From Nitrospira sp. (GTDB lineage: Bacteria; Nitrospirota; Nitrospiria; Nitrospirales; Nitrospiraceae): DNA of 32,889 nucleotides. Shown in pieces: positions 7,770-14,863 of the stretch (position 1 is the stretch's first letter; every line of letters begins with the position of its first letter). The notes beneath the pieces are model-generated. The model ran no database searches, was not told the origin of the DNA, and saw only the letters and a program-made list of their open reading frames with translations. A program made the position numbers and the translations under genes. Location: positions 1 through 32,889 of the forward strand of contig JAOUGT010000012.1 of NCBI GenBank assembly GCA_029865485.1, read 5' to 3'.

Positions 7770-8076
7770 TGGCTTCAAGCAACTGACCACCGTTCGACAA
7801 CAGATTGCCGAACTGGACGCGCTCGCACAACAGACCTGTCAGGACTTGAATACCGTTGCGGGAACGGAACGAATCGTAAAATGGAAAGCCCGCACCGTCG
7901 CCCTTGTTACCGCTGTCGTCGGAAATGAAGAGGGGCACAGGTTCGCCCAGATCCAGCCAGGTCCTTCCTTCACCAACGATTTGCTCGAGGAGTTTACGGA
8001 TCTCGTCGACTGTTACCGTACGCCGCTTGTTCGCCTCGCCGACAAACTCTCTCATTCCTCGTCTCCCGGGAGTTAA
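7759..8076 (+). CDS. Conserved-looking small cytoplasmic protein, unknown function
   Basis: This 105-residue product overlaps the end of pdxA by eleven bases and ends two bases before rsmA, a spacing typical of a real operon member. It has no signal peptide or membrane segment. It looks mainly helical: an N-terminal helix (TVRQQIAELDALAQQTCQDLNTV), a middle block ERIVKWKARTVALVTAVVGNEEGHRF and a C-terminal helix FTNDLLEEFTDLVDCYRTPLVRLADKL. The block with IVKWKxRT and the EEGxRF motif looks like a conserved unit, but I cannot name a family. The minus-strand frame over the same bases lacks any recognisable pattern. Co-expression with rsmA suggests a housekeeping role (inference). Confidence 0.65.
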   Translation: MPSDGFKQLTTVRQQIAELDALAQQTCQDLNTVAGTERIVKWKARTVALVTAVVGNEEGHRFAQIQPGPSFTNDLLEEFTDLVDCYRTPLVRLADKLSHSSSPGS

Positions 8077-8078
8077 GG

Positions 8079-8882
8079 GTGGACTCAGCGCCTCCCCCTG
8101 CGGCAATCAGACGGCTGGGACAGAATTTTCTCGTCGACCCAAACATCGTTCGCAAGATCGTCGCCCTCGCGGAACTTTCGCCCGCGAGTACCGTCTTAGA
8201 AATAGGCCCAGGCCGAGGCATCCTGACGGAAGCCCTATGTCAGGCTGCTGGCCACGTGACGGCAATCGAAGTTGATCCCCGTCTTCATACATTCCTTTCC
8301 GAACGAGCCGCCCACCTTCCCAATGTGACCCTCACACTCGGTGATGCCCTGACCTGTCCGATCGAACATCTGCCGATTGGAACGATCGTCGTCGCCAACC
8401 TTCCCTACTATATTTCCACGCCCCTTCTCTTCCGGCTGCTTGCTCATGGAAATCGCTTTGTCCGCATGGTCCTGATGCTGCAAAACGAAGTCGCGGACCG
8501 TCTGATCGCGAAAGCTGGGACTTCGGAGTACGGGGTCCTGTCTGTCATGGCGCAATACCATGCACAGATCTCCAAAGCCTTCAAAGTCTCCCCACAGTGC
8601 TTTCGCCCCCGACCGGAAGTGGACTCTGCTGTCGTCCTTCTGCGAGTACTCGAGCCGAGAGGACGACGATCTGAACAGGAGCAACAGTTCTCTTCGCTCG
8701 TACGAGCCGCCTTTGCTCACCGGCGCAAGACGCTGGTGAATTCGCTTAAGAACGAAGGCTATGATTCGAAGCATGTGGAGACAGCACTGACAAAACTCCA
8801 CCTCTCCCCCTCGCTTCGCGCTGAAACTCTAACCCTCGAGCAGTTTCTTGAATTGGCCCAGTGCATGGAGGATCCGACCTGA
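8079..8882 (+). CDS. rsmA: 16S rRNA (adenine1518-N6/adenine1519-N6)-dimethyltransferase RsmA (KsgA)
   Basis: RsmA dimethylates two adjacent adenosines in the 3'-terminal helix of 16S rRNA during late 30S assembly, using S-adenosylmethionine. The 267-residue protein shows the family opening RLGQNFLVDPNIVRKIV, the SAM-binding motif VLEIGPGRGILTEAL, AIEVDPRL and the catalytic motif VANLPYYISTPL. It also has MLQNEVADRLIAKAGTSEYG and FRPRPEVDSAVVLL. A C-terminal helical domain follows (HRRKTLVNSL). The start is a GTG at 8079, two bases after the stop of the preceding gene. The GGGAG lying in the end of that gene probably serves as ribosome site. It is the last gene of the larC-led run. Confidence 0.96.
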   Translation: MDSAPPPAAIRRLGQNFLVDPNIVRKIVALAELSPASTVLEIGPGRGILTEALCQAAGHVTAIEVDPRLHTFLSERAAHLPNVTLTLGDALTCPIEHLPIGTIVVANLPYYISTPLLFRLLAHGNRFVRMVLMLQNEVADRLIAKAGTSEYGVLSVMAQYHAQISKAFKVSPQCFRPRPEVDSAVVLLRVLEPRGRRSEQEQQFSSLVRAAFAHRRKTLVNSLKNEGYDSKHVETALTKLHLSPSLRAETLTLEQFLELAQCMEDPT

Positions 8883-9024
8883 CAAGAAGCCCGTGGCGCA
8901 TTGACGTGAAACGATACCGATGACGGCATCATTCCCAACCGCTGTCGAAACCTATTGGTTCAGAAAGAGGATAGTCTGAAGGCTTGGCGGGCTTTGAGCA
9001 CCCATCTCAACTCGTTCGAATCAC

Positions 9025-9666
9025 TTACTGAGGGCGAAGATGGATCTTAAAGATGACGCGCCTGCTCCGCTCCCGATCCAGATCTCCTGCCTCGTCCCGT
9101 AGAAGATTCTGCCTCCCACGACCGTTCGCCGTCGCCTTTTGTAGAAAGCATTCGTATGCCCAGGGAAGCCTCTCACGGACGACCTCCACGCTCTTGGCCA
9201 ACACCGCGAACGAGCGTTCCTGACTCAATCGTAAGTTTCGAAGGTCGTCTCCGAGATCATCCGTGTACCCTTCTATCACGAAGGCGTCCACCTCCTTGCC
9301 GCCTTGTGCGCACACCCGCGCCGCATACTGTGGGATCATTTCGGACAAAAAGGCCTCAGCCGTTGGGAGTAGCCGACTCTCTCCAAATTCAAAAGTGAGG
9401 GCTGCCTCCGGCATGGTGACCATCAGCACATCGGACTTGTGCTCTTTATCCATGGGGACAGAGGCATCGAGCGCTGGCTGCTGCTCCTGTGGAGATGCAG
9501 AACTCTGAGCATGCGGTTCCTGCTTCTCATGGACACGGTTCACATAGGCGGCAAACAGAAGGATGAAGATCACCGCGAGCGAGGTCATGAGATCGGTCAC
9601 CCCACTGGATACCGCGGAGGGCACGGCATACGATTCTTGTGCGATTACTGCTTTGCGATGTCTCAT
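9025..9666 (-). CDS. ZorB-like MotB/OmpA-family protein (peptidoglycan-binding motor subunit)
   Basis: This 213-residue protein has a short cytoplasmic N-terminus and one membrane helix (DLMTSLAVIFILLFAAYV). A charged linker and an OmpA-like peptidoglycan-binding domain follow: FVIEGYTDDLGDDLRNLRLSQERS with NGRGRQNL and ERSRRVIFKI. Asp25 sits at the start of the helix, where MotB and ZorB carry their proton-binding aspartate. This is the layout of stator B subunits; flagellar MotB or TolR/ExbD would be alternatives. The SS-GVTDLMTSLAVIF block and the lack of flagellar neighbours favour ZorB. It is 15 bases downstream of the ZorA-like gene and clearly co-transcribed. No ZorC, ZorD or ZorE gene is nearby. 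Confidence 0.75.
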   Translation of the reverse strand: MRHRKAVIAQESYAVPSAVSSGVTDLMTSLAVIFILLFAAYVNRVHEKQEPHAQSSASPQEQQPALDASVPMDKEHKSDVLMVTMPEAALTFEFGESRLLPTAEAFLSEMIPQYAARVCAQGGKEVDAFVIEGYTDDLGDDLRNLRLSQERSFAVLAKSVEVVRERLPWAYECFLQKATANGRGRQNLLRDEAGDLDRERSRRVIFKIHLRPQ

Positions 9667-9681
9667 TGAAACACTTTCGCG

Positions 9682-10899
9682 TTACTCTGGAAGAGGCGGA
9701 CTCTTTCCACTGCCGCCCGCCTTGATAGGCGACGCATTGAGTACCGCTGCTCCGTGGGTTTTCAGCTTCTGAAAGATCGTTTCGATTTCTGATTTCGAAA
9801 GCTGTACTGGAAGCGCCTGCCCTTTCATGGTCACGTTGAGATCCTGGATTACGTCCACCAGAGGCTGAACCGCCCGCTTTACTGCTTGCTGAACTTCATG
9901 GCCGATCTCTCCTGGAAGATGATCGCTTATTGCCCCTCTTGGGGTCGTATTTTGAGCGGTGAGGAATTCTGCCGCCTTCGTTAAGGCGACCACTGCCGTA
10001 CCGAGCCGCTGATGCACAACCTCCGCCAATTGTTTGTCAGTGTCGTTTCGAGTGGGGCTGCCGATGGTTGCCGCATACCCAGGCGGCATTCCTGAAGACT
10101 GGGCATGTTGATCGACAATCCGTTGCGGAAAGACTTCATCTAATAATGAAAGACATCGCCGATGTTGGTTACCCAGGCGATACCACACCGAAGTTTCCAA
10201 AATGCTGAATGCATTCGCACAAGCCAAGCCGGCTACCGAGGTGATAAACTTTCCGGAGAGCCCGTTAATGAGACCTTGGATTCCTTCGATCTGCGAGCCG
10301 TTTGCATGAAGCTTGCTCAAGCCGATGAGAATGGCGAGAAATGTGAACAGCAATCCCATGCCGGTCAAAAACGACGGGAGTTGCCGATAGAACCCGACGT
10401 TCAGGTACTCAGCCATGCAGGCCTCAAAGGAGAAGAATTCCGCAGCTGATTTCTGTGCGGCTACCGTCGGCTCAAGAAACCATGCCGGCTGTTCGACGGC
10501 AAAGGTCTTTCGATAGGACAGCCAGTCTGCCGCAAACGCTGGGTCGGAGCGCATGACTCGATCCAACGTGTGGAGATCATCGAGATCACGTCGTGACTCA
10601 TGTGAGTCGTCTGAACGGAGCCGTTTGGTGGCTACCGTCGGCATCACAATCCACTCCTTCGACCATGGTCTGCGTGCGAGGAGGAGGCTCGACACCTGTG
10701 ACTGAACTCGACCCAACACCAGTCGAACCCGCCATACCCCGTGAAGAAGCACGGCTCCATGCCACCCACACATGGCAAGAATCCCCGCCATGCCGATCCA
10801 GCTCAGCATGGGACTATGGAGGTCGCCGACGATTGCGAGATCCTGCGCAAAGAACTCCCATAGCTCGGTTGCCGCAGTCCACCCGCTTCTGGAATCCAT
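9682..10899 (-). CDS. ZorA-like MotA/TolQ/ExbB-family protein (ion-channel motor subunit)
   Basis: The product has 405 residues. One membrane helix lies near residues 33-55 (LSWIGMAGILAMCGWHGAVLL). A cytoplasmic stretch of about 120 residues follows. Then come paired helices near residues 180-240 (LPSFLTGMGLLFTFLAILIGL and GLSGKFITSVAGLACANAFSILE) and a long helical C-terminal tail. The two paired helices match the conserved channel helices of MotA/TolQ proteins, and the PSFLTGMGLLFTFLAI pattern recalls ZorA. In Zorya systems ZorA5ZorB2 is a proton-driven membrane motor with a long cytoplasmic tail that signals to nuclease effectors. Here the tail is only about 160 residues, short for ZorA. 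GAGGGG precedes the ATG at 10899. Function outside defence is possible. Confidence 0.72.
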   Translation of the reverse strand: MDSRSGWTAATELWEFFAQDLAIVGDLHSPMLSWIGMAGILAMCGWHGAVLLHGVWRVRLVLGRVQSQVSSLLLARRPWSKEWIVMPTVATKRLRSDDSHESRRDLDDLHTLDRVMRSDPAFAADWLSYRKTFAVEQPAWFLEPTVAAQKSAAEFFSFEACMAEYLNVGFYRQLPSFLTGMGLLFTFLAILIGLSKLHANGSQIEGIQGLINGLSGKFITSVAGLACANAFSILETSVWYRLGNQHRRCLSLLDEVFPQRIVDQHAQSSGMPPGYAATIGSPTRNDTDKQLAEVVHQRLGTAVVALTKAAEFLTAQNTTPRGAISDHLPGEIGHEVQQAVKRAVQPLVDVIQDLNVTMKGQALPVQLSKSEIETIFQKLKTHGAAVLNASPIKAGGSGKSPPLPE

Positions 10900-11164
10900 C
10901 GTGTCTTACCCCTCGCCGGACATAAGCGCACTGGTATAACCCCGTCACGAGGTCAATTTTCATGCCAGTGAGGAATCTTCATTTATTGGGTATTCTCGTC
11001 ATGACCATACGAGGCGATCGGCAGGTTCTGCCCGGCAGATCGGCACATTCTTCCAGGGTGGGACACTGGCCTGAATATCAGCGGGAAAGAATGGTCCGTT
11101 GCTTTCAGACAGATGGACCTTGGTGTATGATCATCCCGTCCGCTGAGGTGATTGGAGATCCACC

Positions 11165-11362
11165 ATGCACTTCGTCCGTATTGCGAACCGAGCCATCAAC
11201 CTGGACCTGGTCTCGCATTGTGAAGTTCAAGTCTGGCATGACACGGTTTCCGTGAAGGTGTATATGACTGGGACGGCGAACAATACCCCGTTGGTTCTGA
11301 ACGAGGACGAAGCGAAGCTGTTCTGGAAGTATATGGAGTACGTCGCAGAGAAGCCGGTCTAG
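11165..11362 (+). CDS. Small protein of unknown function (65 aa)
   Basis: The frame starts at an ATG with GGAG seven bases upstream (11154-11157) and encodes 65 residues. The pattern is NRAINLDLVSHCEVQVW, VSVKVYMTG, then LVLNEDEAKLFWKYMEYV. This suggests three or four beta strands followed by one helix, a compact soluble fold. A TATGAT hexamer at 11126-11131 might be its -10, but no fitting -35 is seen. It is alone between the ZorA-like gene and the lipoprotein. I do not recognise a family. Good ribosome site and balanced composition argue that it is real. Confidence 0.6.
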   Translation: MHFVRIANRAINLDLVSHCEVQVWHDTVSVKVYMTGTANNTPLVLNEDEAKLFWKYMEYVAEKPV

Positions 11363-11669
11363 CCCGTCGTACCGTTGCGATTCTCGACGACCGTTCCTCC
11401 CCTCCACCCATAGCCCGGTGGATTTCTTTCCACAAGCTTTTTCATCGTCATGATCGTTATTCGCACCAAGAATAGGAATCGTAACATTTCGGGTATAGAC
11501 GCATCTCCCCGCGCAGGCCCAAGAGGTCATCCCCATCCCCGGAATCCCCTGTGATGCAGATCGCCCTCACCTGCTAGTCGCTTGGGGCTCTGTTTTCGTG
11601 GTATGGTTGCACATGAACTTTGATTCAACCTCTGTCAGGACGTTCGGGAACGAAGGATCTCATTTCCCC
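11363..11669. other. Non-coding gap before the lipoprotein gene
   Basis: About 307 bases without a convincing gene. GTGGA and TCCAC near 11419-11435 could form a weak hairpin followed by a short T-run (AAGCTTTTTC), a poor candidate terminator for the 65-residue gene. Nothing else is recognised. Confidence 0.35.
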
Positions 11670-12011
11670 ATGGCTCCACGAAAAGGGGTCATTCAGCTCA
11701 GTGGCCTCCTTTGTCTCCTCCTTGGACTCAATGGATGCATCAACGAATTTTCGTTGGTCAGTACTTCAGGCTCCCCATTGCTGATTTCGCGTCGTGGCTA
11801 CTCCGTGCAGGATTGTACTGAAAAGGTGAAGAATGAAGCGGCTCGCCTGGGGATGACGTTACGTTATATTCATGTACGGGGAAGTGTCGCAGGCCGTTCA
11901 CTCCTCTGGCCTTTTCAACCGGGATATTCCTGTGAAGCGGCGTTTGGTCCAGAACAGGCCCCAATTGGAACATACCCAGAGACTCCGCCTATCGGCTCTC
12001 GTGGATCGTGA
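11670..12011 (+). CDS. Small lipoprotein of unknown function
   Basis: From the ATG at 11670 the protein is 113 residues. The N-terminus MAPRKGVIQLSGLLCLLLGLNGC is a lipoprotein signal peptide: basic start, hydrophobic core, and a lipobox-like LNGC ahead of the lipidated cysteine. The mature part (INEFSLVSTSG..., then VQDCTEKVKNEAARLGMTLRYIHVRGS and LLWPFQPGYSCEAAFGPE) has two cysteines that could form a disulphide. The tail is proline-rich. It should be anchored in the outer or inner membrane facing the periplasm. AAGGA about a dozen bases upstream is the likely ribosome site. The open frame reaches back to 11598, but that start lacks a signal-peptide logic. No family is recognised. Confidence 0.65.
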   Translation: MAPRKGVIQLSGLLCLLLGLNGCINEFSLVSTSGSPLLISRRGYSVQDCTEKVKNEAARLGMTLRYIHVRGSVAGRSLLWPFQPGYSCEAAFGPEQAPIGTYPETPPIGSRGS

Positions 12012-12446
12012 GCCAGCGGCTGAACCTACTTCTGTCTTTTTCTACACACGACAGTGCCCGGCGGCGCTGCACCGTTCATAGCGTCCACTCGTATTACCAA
12101 AGCACCTCGTAAGCTCGACCTCCGTGCCGCCCAGTGGTCATTCGCAACCCATCAGCAACCACAATCCGATCGACCGTTGATTCCCCTTCTGCATCTTATG
12201 GCGTCCCGACCTTTGATCGTCATGACAAAGACTCATCTCATAAGCCCCTGCTGGCTCCAGACCTGCGTCAGAGACCGGTCGCCTAGTGAGGATCAGGCTG
12301 ACGTGTGATCTCACCCACCAATTCAACGCCGTATTCCTGTCTCCACTTCCACCATTTGCTTGTTGTATCAGAGCCTTACGCTATACTTATCACTGATCTA
12401 CAGAAGAGATTCTACGCAGTAAGGAGCGGACCTGACCGAACTGGCC
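12012..12446. other. Non-coding gap upstream of the diguanylate cyclase gene
   Basis: About 435 bases with only short frames of unlikely composition on both strands. The right end carries the promoter described at 12360. The rest shows no tRNA, repeat or recognisable element. Confidence 0.5.
12360..12387 (+). promoter_or_regulatory. Sigma-70-type promoter of the REC-GGDEF gene
   Basis: TTGTTG at 12360-12365 and TATACT at 12382-12387 are separated by 16 bases. Both are close to consensus. The start of transcription would be near 12394, giving a leader of about 50 bases that contains TAAGGAG at 12420-12426. Confidence 0.6.
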
Positions 12447-13370
12447 ATGTTCAAGATTCTCCAGGTTGAAGACAACGATGTCGATGCGCGTCTTACACAG
12501 GATCTCCTCGCCGAGTGGAGCCTTGAGGAATTCCATATCACCCATGTGACACGGCTGAGTGATGCCTTCGGCCTTCTCGCTCATGCTCGATTTGATGCCG
12601 TGCTCTTGGATCTTTCGCTTCCGGACGGGTATGGGCTCTCAACGGTTCGTCAGATTCACGCGGCCAATCCAACCGTTGCACTCATTGTACTGAGCGGCCT
12701 CAATGATCAGACGTTGGCCTTGCAAGCAGTCCAAAACGGAGCCCAGGACTATCTCGTGAAGGGAGAAGGCCCGTCTGAACTCTTGGCCCGCTCAATCCAC
12801 TACGCAATTGAACGGAAGCGTGCGGAAGAACGACTCACGTACCTTGCCCAGTACGATCAGTTGACTGGACTGGTGAATCGCAGCTTGTTCAAAGACCGAC
12901 TCGTACAGGCCATGGCACGAAGTAAGCGCCTTCAGCAGCCGCTCGGGCTGATGTTGCTCGACCTGGATCGATTCAAGCCGGTGAACGATACCCTCGGGCA
13001 CAGTGTCGGTGATCAGCTGTTGAAAATCGTGGCTGAGCGACTTCATGAGTGCGTACGCGAAGTGGATACCGTCGCGCGCATGGGAGGAGATGAGTTTACC
13101 ATCATCCTGGAAGGGTTGATGTGTGAGGAAGATATCTCACTGGTGGCTCAGCGAATTACGCAGTCGTTATCGGAGCCCTTCATACTTGGTGAACACCGGG
13201 CCGTGATTAGTGTCAGCATCGGGATCACCATCTATCCGACCGATGATCATGATATCGATGAATTACTGAAGCATGCAGATGCCGCCATGTACCGGGCGAA
13301 ACAACAAGGCGGTAACTCGTTTCAGTTCCACATCCCGAATGATTCACCATCCTCGGCTCGCCACAATTGA
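12447..13370 (+). CDS. Response regulator with diguanylate cyclase output (REC-GGDEF)
   Basis: This 307-residue soluble protein has an N-terminal receiver domain (residues 1-115) with acidic pocket Glu8/Asp9, phospho-acceptor Asp55 (LLDLSLPDG), Ser83 and Lys105. A helical linker leads to a GGDEF domain. The active-site motif GGDEF is at residues 213-217 and the metal-binding LDLDRFK block is near 172. It should make cyclic di-GMP from two GTP once phosphorylated. RxxD (Arg204-Asp207) stands five residues before GGDEF, the inhibitory I-site that gives product feedback. No histidine kinase is adjacent. The ATG at 12447 is 20 bases from TAAGGAG; an in-frame CTG at 12432 has better spacing and may be the real start. 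Confidence 0.93.
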   Translation: MFKILQVEDNDVDARLTQDLLAEWSLEEFHITHVTRLSDAFGLLAHARFDAVLLDLSLPDGYGLSTVRQIHAANPTVALIVLSGLNDQTLALQAVQNGAQDYLVKGEGPSELLARSIHYAIERKRAEERLTYLAQYDQLTGLVNRSLFKDRLVQAMARSKRLQQPLGLMLLDLDRFKPVNDTLGHSVGDQLLKIVAERLHECVREVDTVARMGGDEFTIILEGLMCEEDISLVAQRITQSLSEPFILGEHRAVISVSIGITIYPTDDHDIDELLKHADAAMYRAKQQGGNSFQFHIPNDSPSSARHN

Positions 13371-13754
13371 TGGGTGACCGTCTCCTCCTGGCGCTCGGTC
13401 ATTCACGCTGACGCTTGTCCACTTGCCGGCGACGCTGGGAGGGGAGCCTGCAACGGAGACGAGTTGGAATCAATCGGATTCTTATGGAAGAGGTTCATGG
13501 TTCGGGAACATCGGTCCCCACGCCTTCAGAAAAGATGGCTCATAGCATACCGCTCAATATTCTGGAGCTAGAGTGAGACGAACCTCTCCGGTCGTGCCTG
13601 TGTCACCAATCGTTGTACGTTGCGTACACGTACCACCTCGTACAATTCTGTGTCCTGCATAACACGCTGGTGGCAATGTCCTGAGGTTGCCGCACAGTTT
13701 CTGAACCCAAGACCCTGTTATTTCAGCGATTCGCCCTCTTGTTTCCAAATGCAT
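13371..13754. other. Non-coding regulatory region upstream of the TPR gene
   Basis: About 380 bases with no convincing gene. TGACCG (13375-13380) pairs with CGGTCA (13396-13401) just past the cyclase gene and may be a weak terminator. A palindrome cluster is at 13614-13645. GGCAA/TTGCC form a short inverted repeat near 13672-13691. The region ends at the sigma-54 promoter. Confidence 0.5.
13614..13645. promoter_or_regulatory. Candidate activator-binding cluster of CGTAC palindromes
   Basis: TGTACG-TTG-CGTACA at 13614-13628 is a perfect palindrome with a three-base centre. It is followed at once by CGTACC and, at 13639, by CGTACAA, which also mirrors TTGTACG at 13613. Four CGTAC units (both orientations) in 32 bases, about 140 bases before the sigma-54 -12 element, is the position expected for an enhancer-binding protein. 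Binding is inferred. Confidence 0.5.
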
Positions 13755-13771
13755 TTGGCACGCCGATTGCC
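13755..13771 (+). promoter_or_regulatory. Sigma-54 (RpoN) promoter
   Basis: TTGGCACG-CCGA-TTGC matches the RpoN consensus TTGGCACG-N4-TTGC at every fixed base. The GG at 13757-13758 and GC at 13769-13770 are separated by ten bases, as required. Transcription would start near 13782, about 30 bases before the ATG at 13814. ACTCG/CGAGT (13781-13794) can form a small hairpin at the 5' end of the transcript. Confidence 0.85.
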
Positions 13772-13813
13772 TTACAACCTACTCGATTGCGAGTGAACCG
13801 ATGGAGGTCCGTT

Positions 13814-14308
13814 ATGGCTGCAAGACAAGGTATTGGAATCCTCCTCCTGCTCTTAATCATCCTCTCTGCAGGCCAACCATTTGCCGCCCCTACGCAGCGT
13901 CAGGATTCGACCCGTCACCTGTACGATCGCATCATGGAAGAATTTAAACACCGCGACTATGAAGCGGCGATGGCCGGATTTCGCCTTTTCATCGAGCTCC
14001 ACAGTCAGTCCACACTGGCGGCCAACGCACAGTATTGGATCGGAGAATGCCAGTTTCGCACCCGACGATATCGAGACGCCTTACAATCATTCTATGAGGT
14101 CGTGGCCAATTACCCGCTCAGTCCGAAGTTGGCTGCCTCGACGCTGAAACTCGGCCAGACCTACATCAAACTTGGAGATCCAGAGAACGCTCGGCTGATG
14201 TTCGATCGAGTCATCGATCAATATCCGGACAGCGCTGAAGCGGAAGTGGCCCGCAAAGCGATCGAGGCAACACCCCCCAGTGAAGACACGGCCGCACCTT
14301 CACCATAG
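13814..14308 (+). CDS. Secreted TPR protein, YbgF/CpoB-like
   Basis: The 164-residue product begins MAARQGIGILLLLLIILSAGQPFAAP, a clear signal peptide. Three tetratricopeptide-like repeats follow: MEEFKHRDYEAAMAGFRLFIELHSQS, AQYWIGECQFRTRRYRDALQSFYEVVANYP and TLKLGQTYIKLGDPENARLMFDRVIDQYPDS. The AQYWIGEC and FYEVVANYPLSPK blocks are typical of the C-terminal domain of the Tol-Pal accessory protein YbgF/CpoB. The N-terminal coiled-coil of full-length CpoB is missing. It should act in the periplasm as a protein-protein scaffold. GGAGG six bases before the ATG fixes the start. Expression depends on the sigma-54 promoter just upstream, unusual for a Tol-Pal component. No tol genes adjoin it. Confidence 0.85.
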   Translation: MAARQGIGILLLLLIILSAGQPFAAPTQRQDSTRHLYDRIMEEFKHRDYEAAMAGFRLFIELHSQSTLAANAQYWIGECQFRTRRYRDALQSFYEVVANYPLSPKLAASTLKLGQTYIKLGDPENARLMFDRVIDQYPDSAEAEVARKAIEATPPSEDTAAPSP

Positions 14309-14311
14309 CGC

Positions 14312-14327
14312 TCCCTTGCCCAAGGGA
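14312..14327. terminator. Hairpin between convergent genes (possible terminator)
   Basis: TCCCTTG and CAAGGGA form a perfect short stem right after the TPR gene stop and before the convergent DUF2726 gene. There is no T-tract on either side, so rho-independent termination is uncertain. Confidence 0.4.
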
Positions 14328-14344
14328 ACGAGGTTGTATAAGCC

Positions 14345-14857
14345 TTAGTCGTTCGCGGCAATTTCCAGCCGAGTGGCGAGATGAGCCAGGGGATAGGTCT
14401 TCTTGGCTTGCAGTTTCCTCAGCTTAATCCCTGCCGTCTCGAGCAAGGACTCGATGATTTGTTGTGATTCCACCTGATGAAGTTCCGGGGATTGAGATTC
14501 AACTTGCACCACCTGTTCAACCAGTCGTGATCCTGGGTGCACCAGCGCAAAGTCAACTCGTTTCAGGGCAAGCTGACGAAGAACTTGGACTCGTTCTTTT
14601 CCTCCCACCGCATCAACCGTGAGAAATGAGCCGAGCGGCACCTTCGCAAAGACAAGATAGCGTTCTTGGACAACCATGCGCAGAAGATTATAGAGGGCAA
14701 CCTCGTCTTCACCGAGCAACGGAGTGGGATTCAAGGTAAAGTCAGACGGCATCGTGGTAAGCGAAACATGTTTCCTTCTTCGGCGGGAGCGCGTTCGATA
14801 CCGCCAGATGCTGAGGATGATCACGGTCACAATCGTCACAAGTAACAGAAGCTTCAT
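14345..14857 (-). CDS. DUF2726-like membrane-anchored protein
   Basis: The 170-residue protein starts with one membrane helix (MKLLLLVTIVTVIILSIW) and a very basic segment (RYRTRSRRRRK). A soluble domain follows: PLLGEDEVALYNLLRMVVQERYLVFAKVPLGSFL, then QLALKRVDFALVHPGSRLVEQVVQVE. This is the DUF2726 pattern, a restriction-endonuclease-like or topoisomerase-associated fold of unknown activity in which DFALVHP occupies a core strand. The second half, with a glutamate- and glutamine-rich helix, ends in TRLEIAAND. The positive-inside rule places the domain in the cytoplasm. It starts six bases after anmK and is probably co-transcribed with it. Confidence 0.7.
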   Translation of the reverse strand: MKLLLLVTIVTVIILSIWRYRTRSRRRRKHVSLTTMPSDFTLNPTPLLGEDEVALYNLLRMVVQERYLVFAKVPLGSFLTVDAVGGKERVQVLRQLALKRVDFALVHPGSRLVEQVVQVESQSPELHQVESQQIIESLLETAGIKLRKLQAKKTYPLAHLATRLEIAAND

Positions 14858-14863
14858 CGTCGT

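Noticed and set aside
7705..8106. Minus-strand frame opposite the small pdxA-rsmA gene
   Set aside because: The plus-strand frame has operon-like overlaps and balanced composition; the minus frame crosses both neighbours.
8960..9000. Possible degraded copy of the 111-bp element (CAGAAAG and GGCGGGCTTTG)
   Set aside because: Only two short blocks match and the inverted ends are missing.
11099..11131. TTGCTT with TATGAT as a promoter for the 65-residue gene
   Set aside because: The spacer would be 21 bases, outside the workable range; only the -10 remains plausible.
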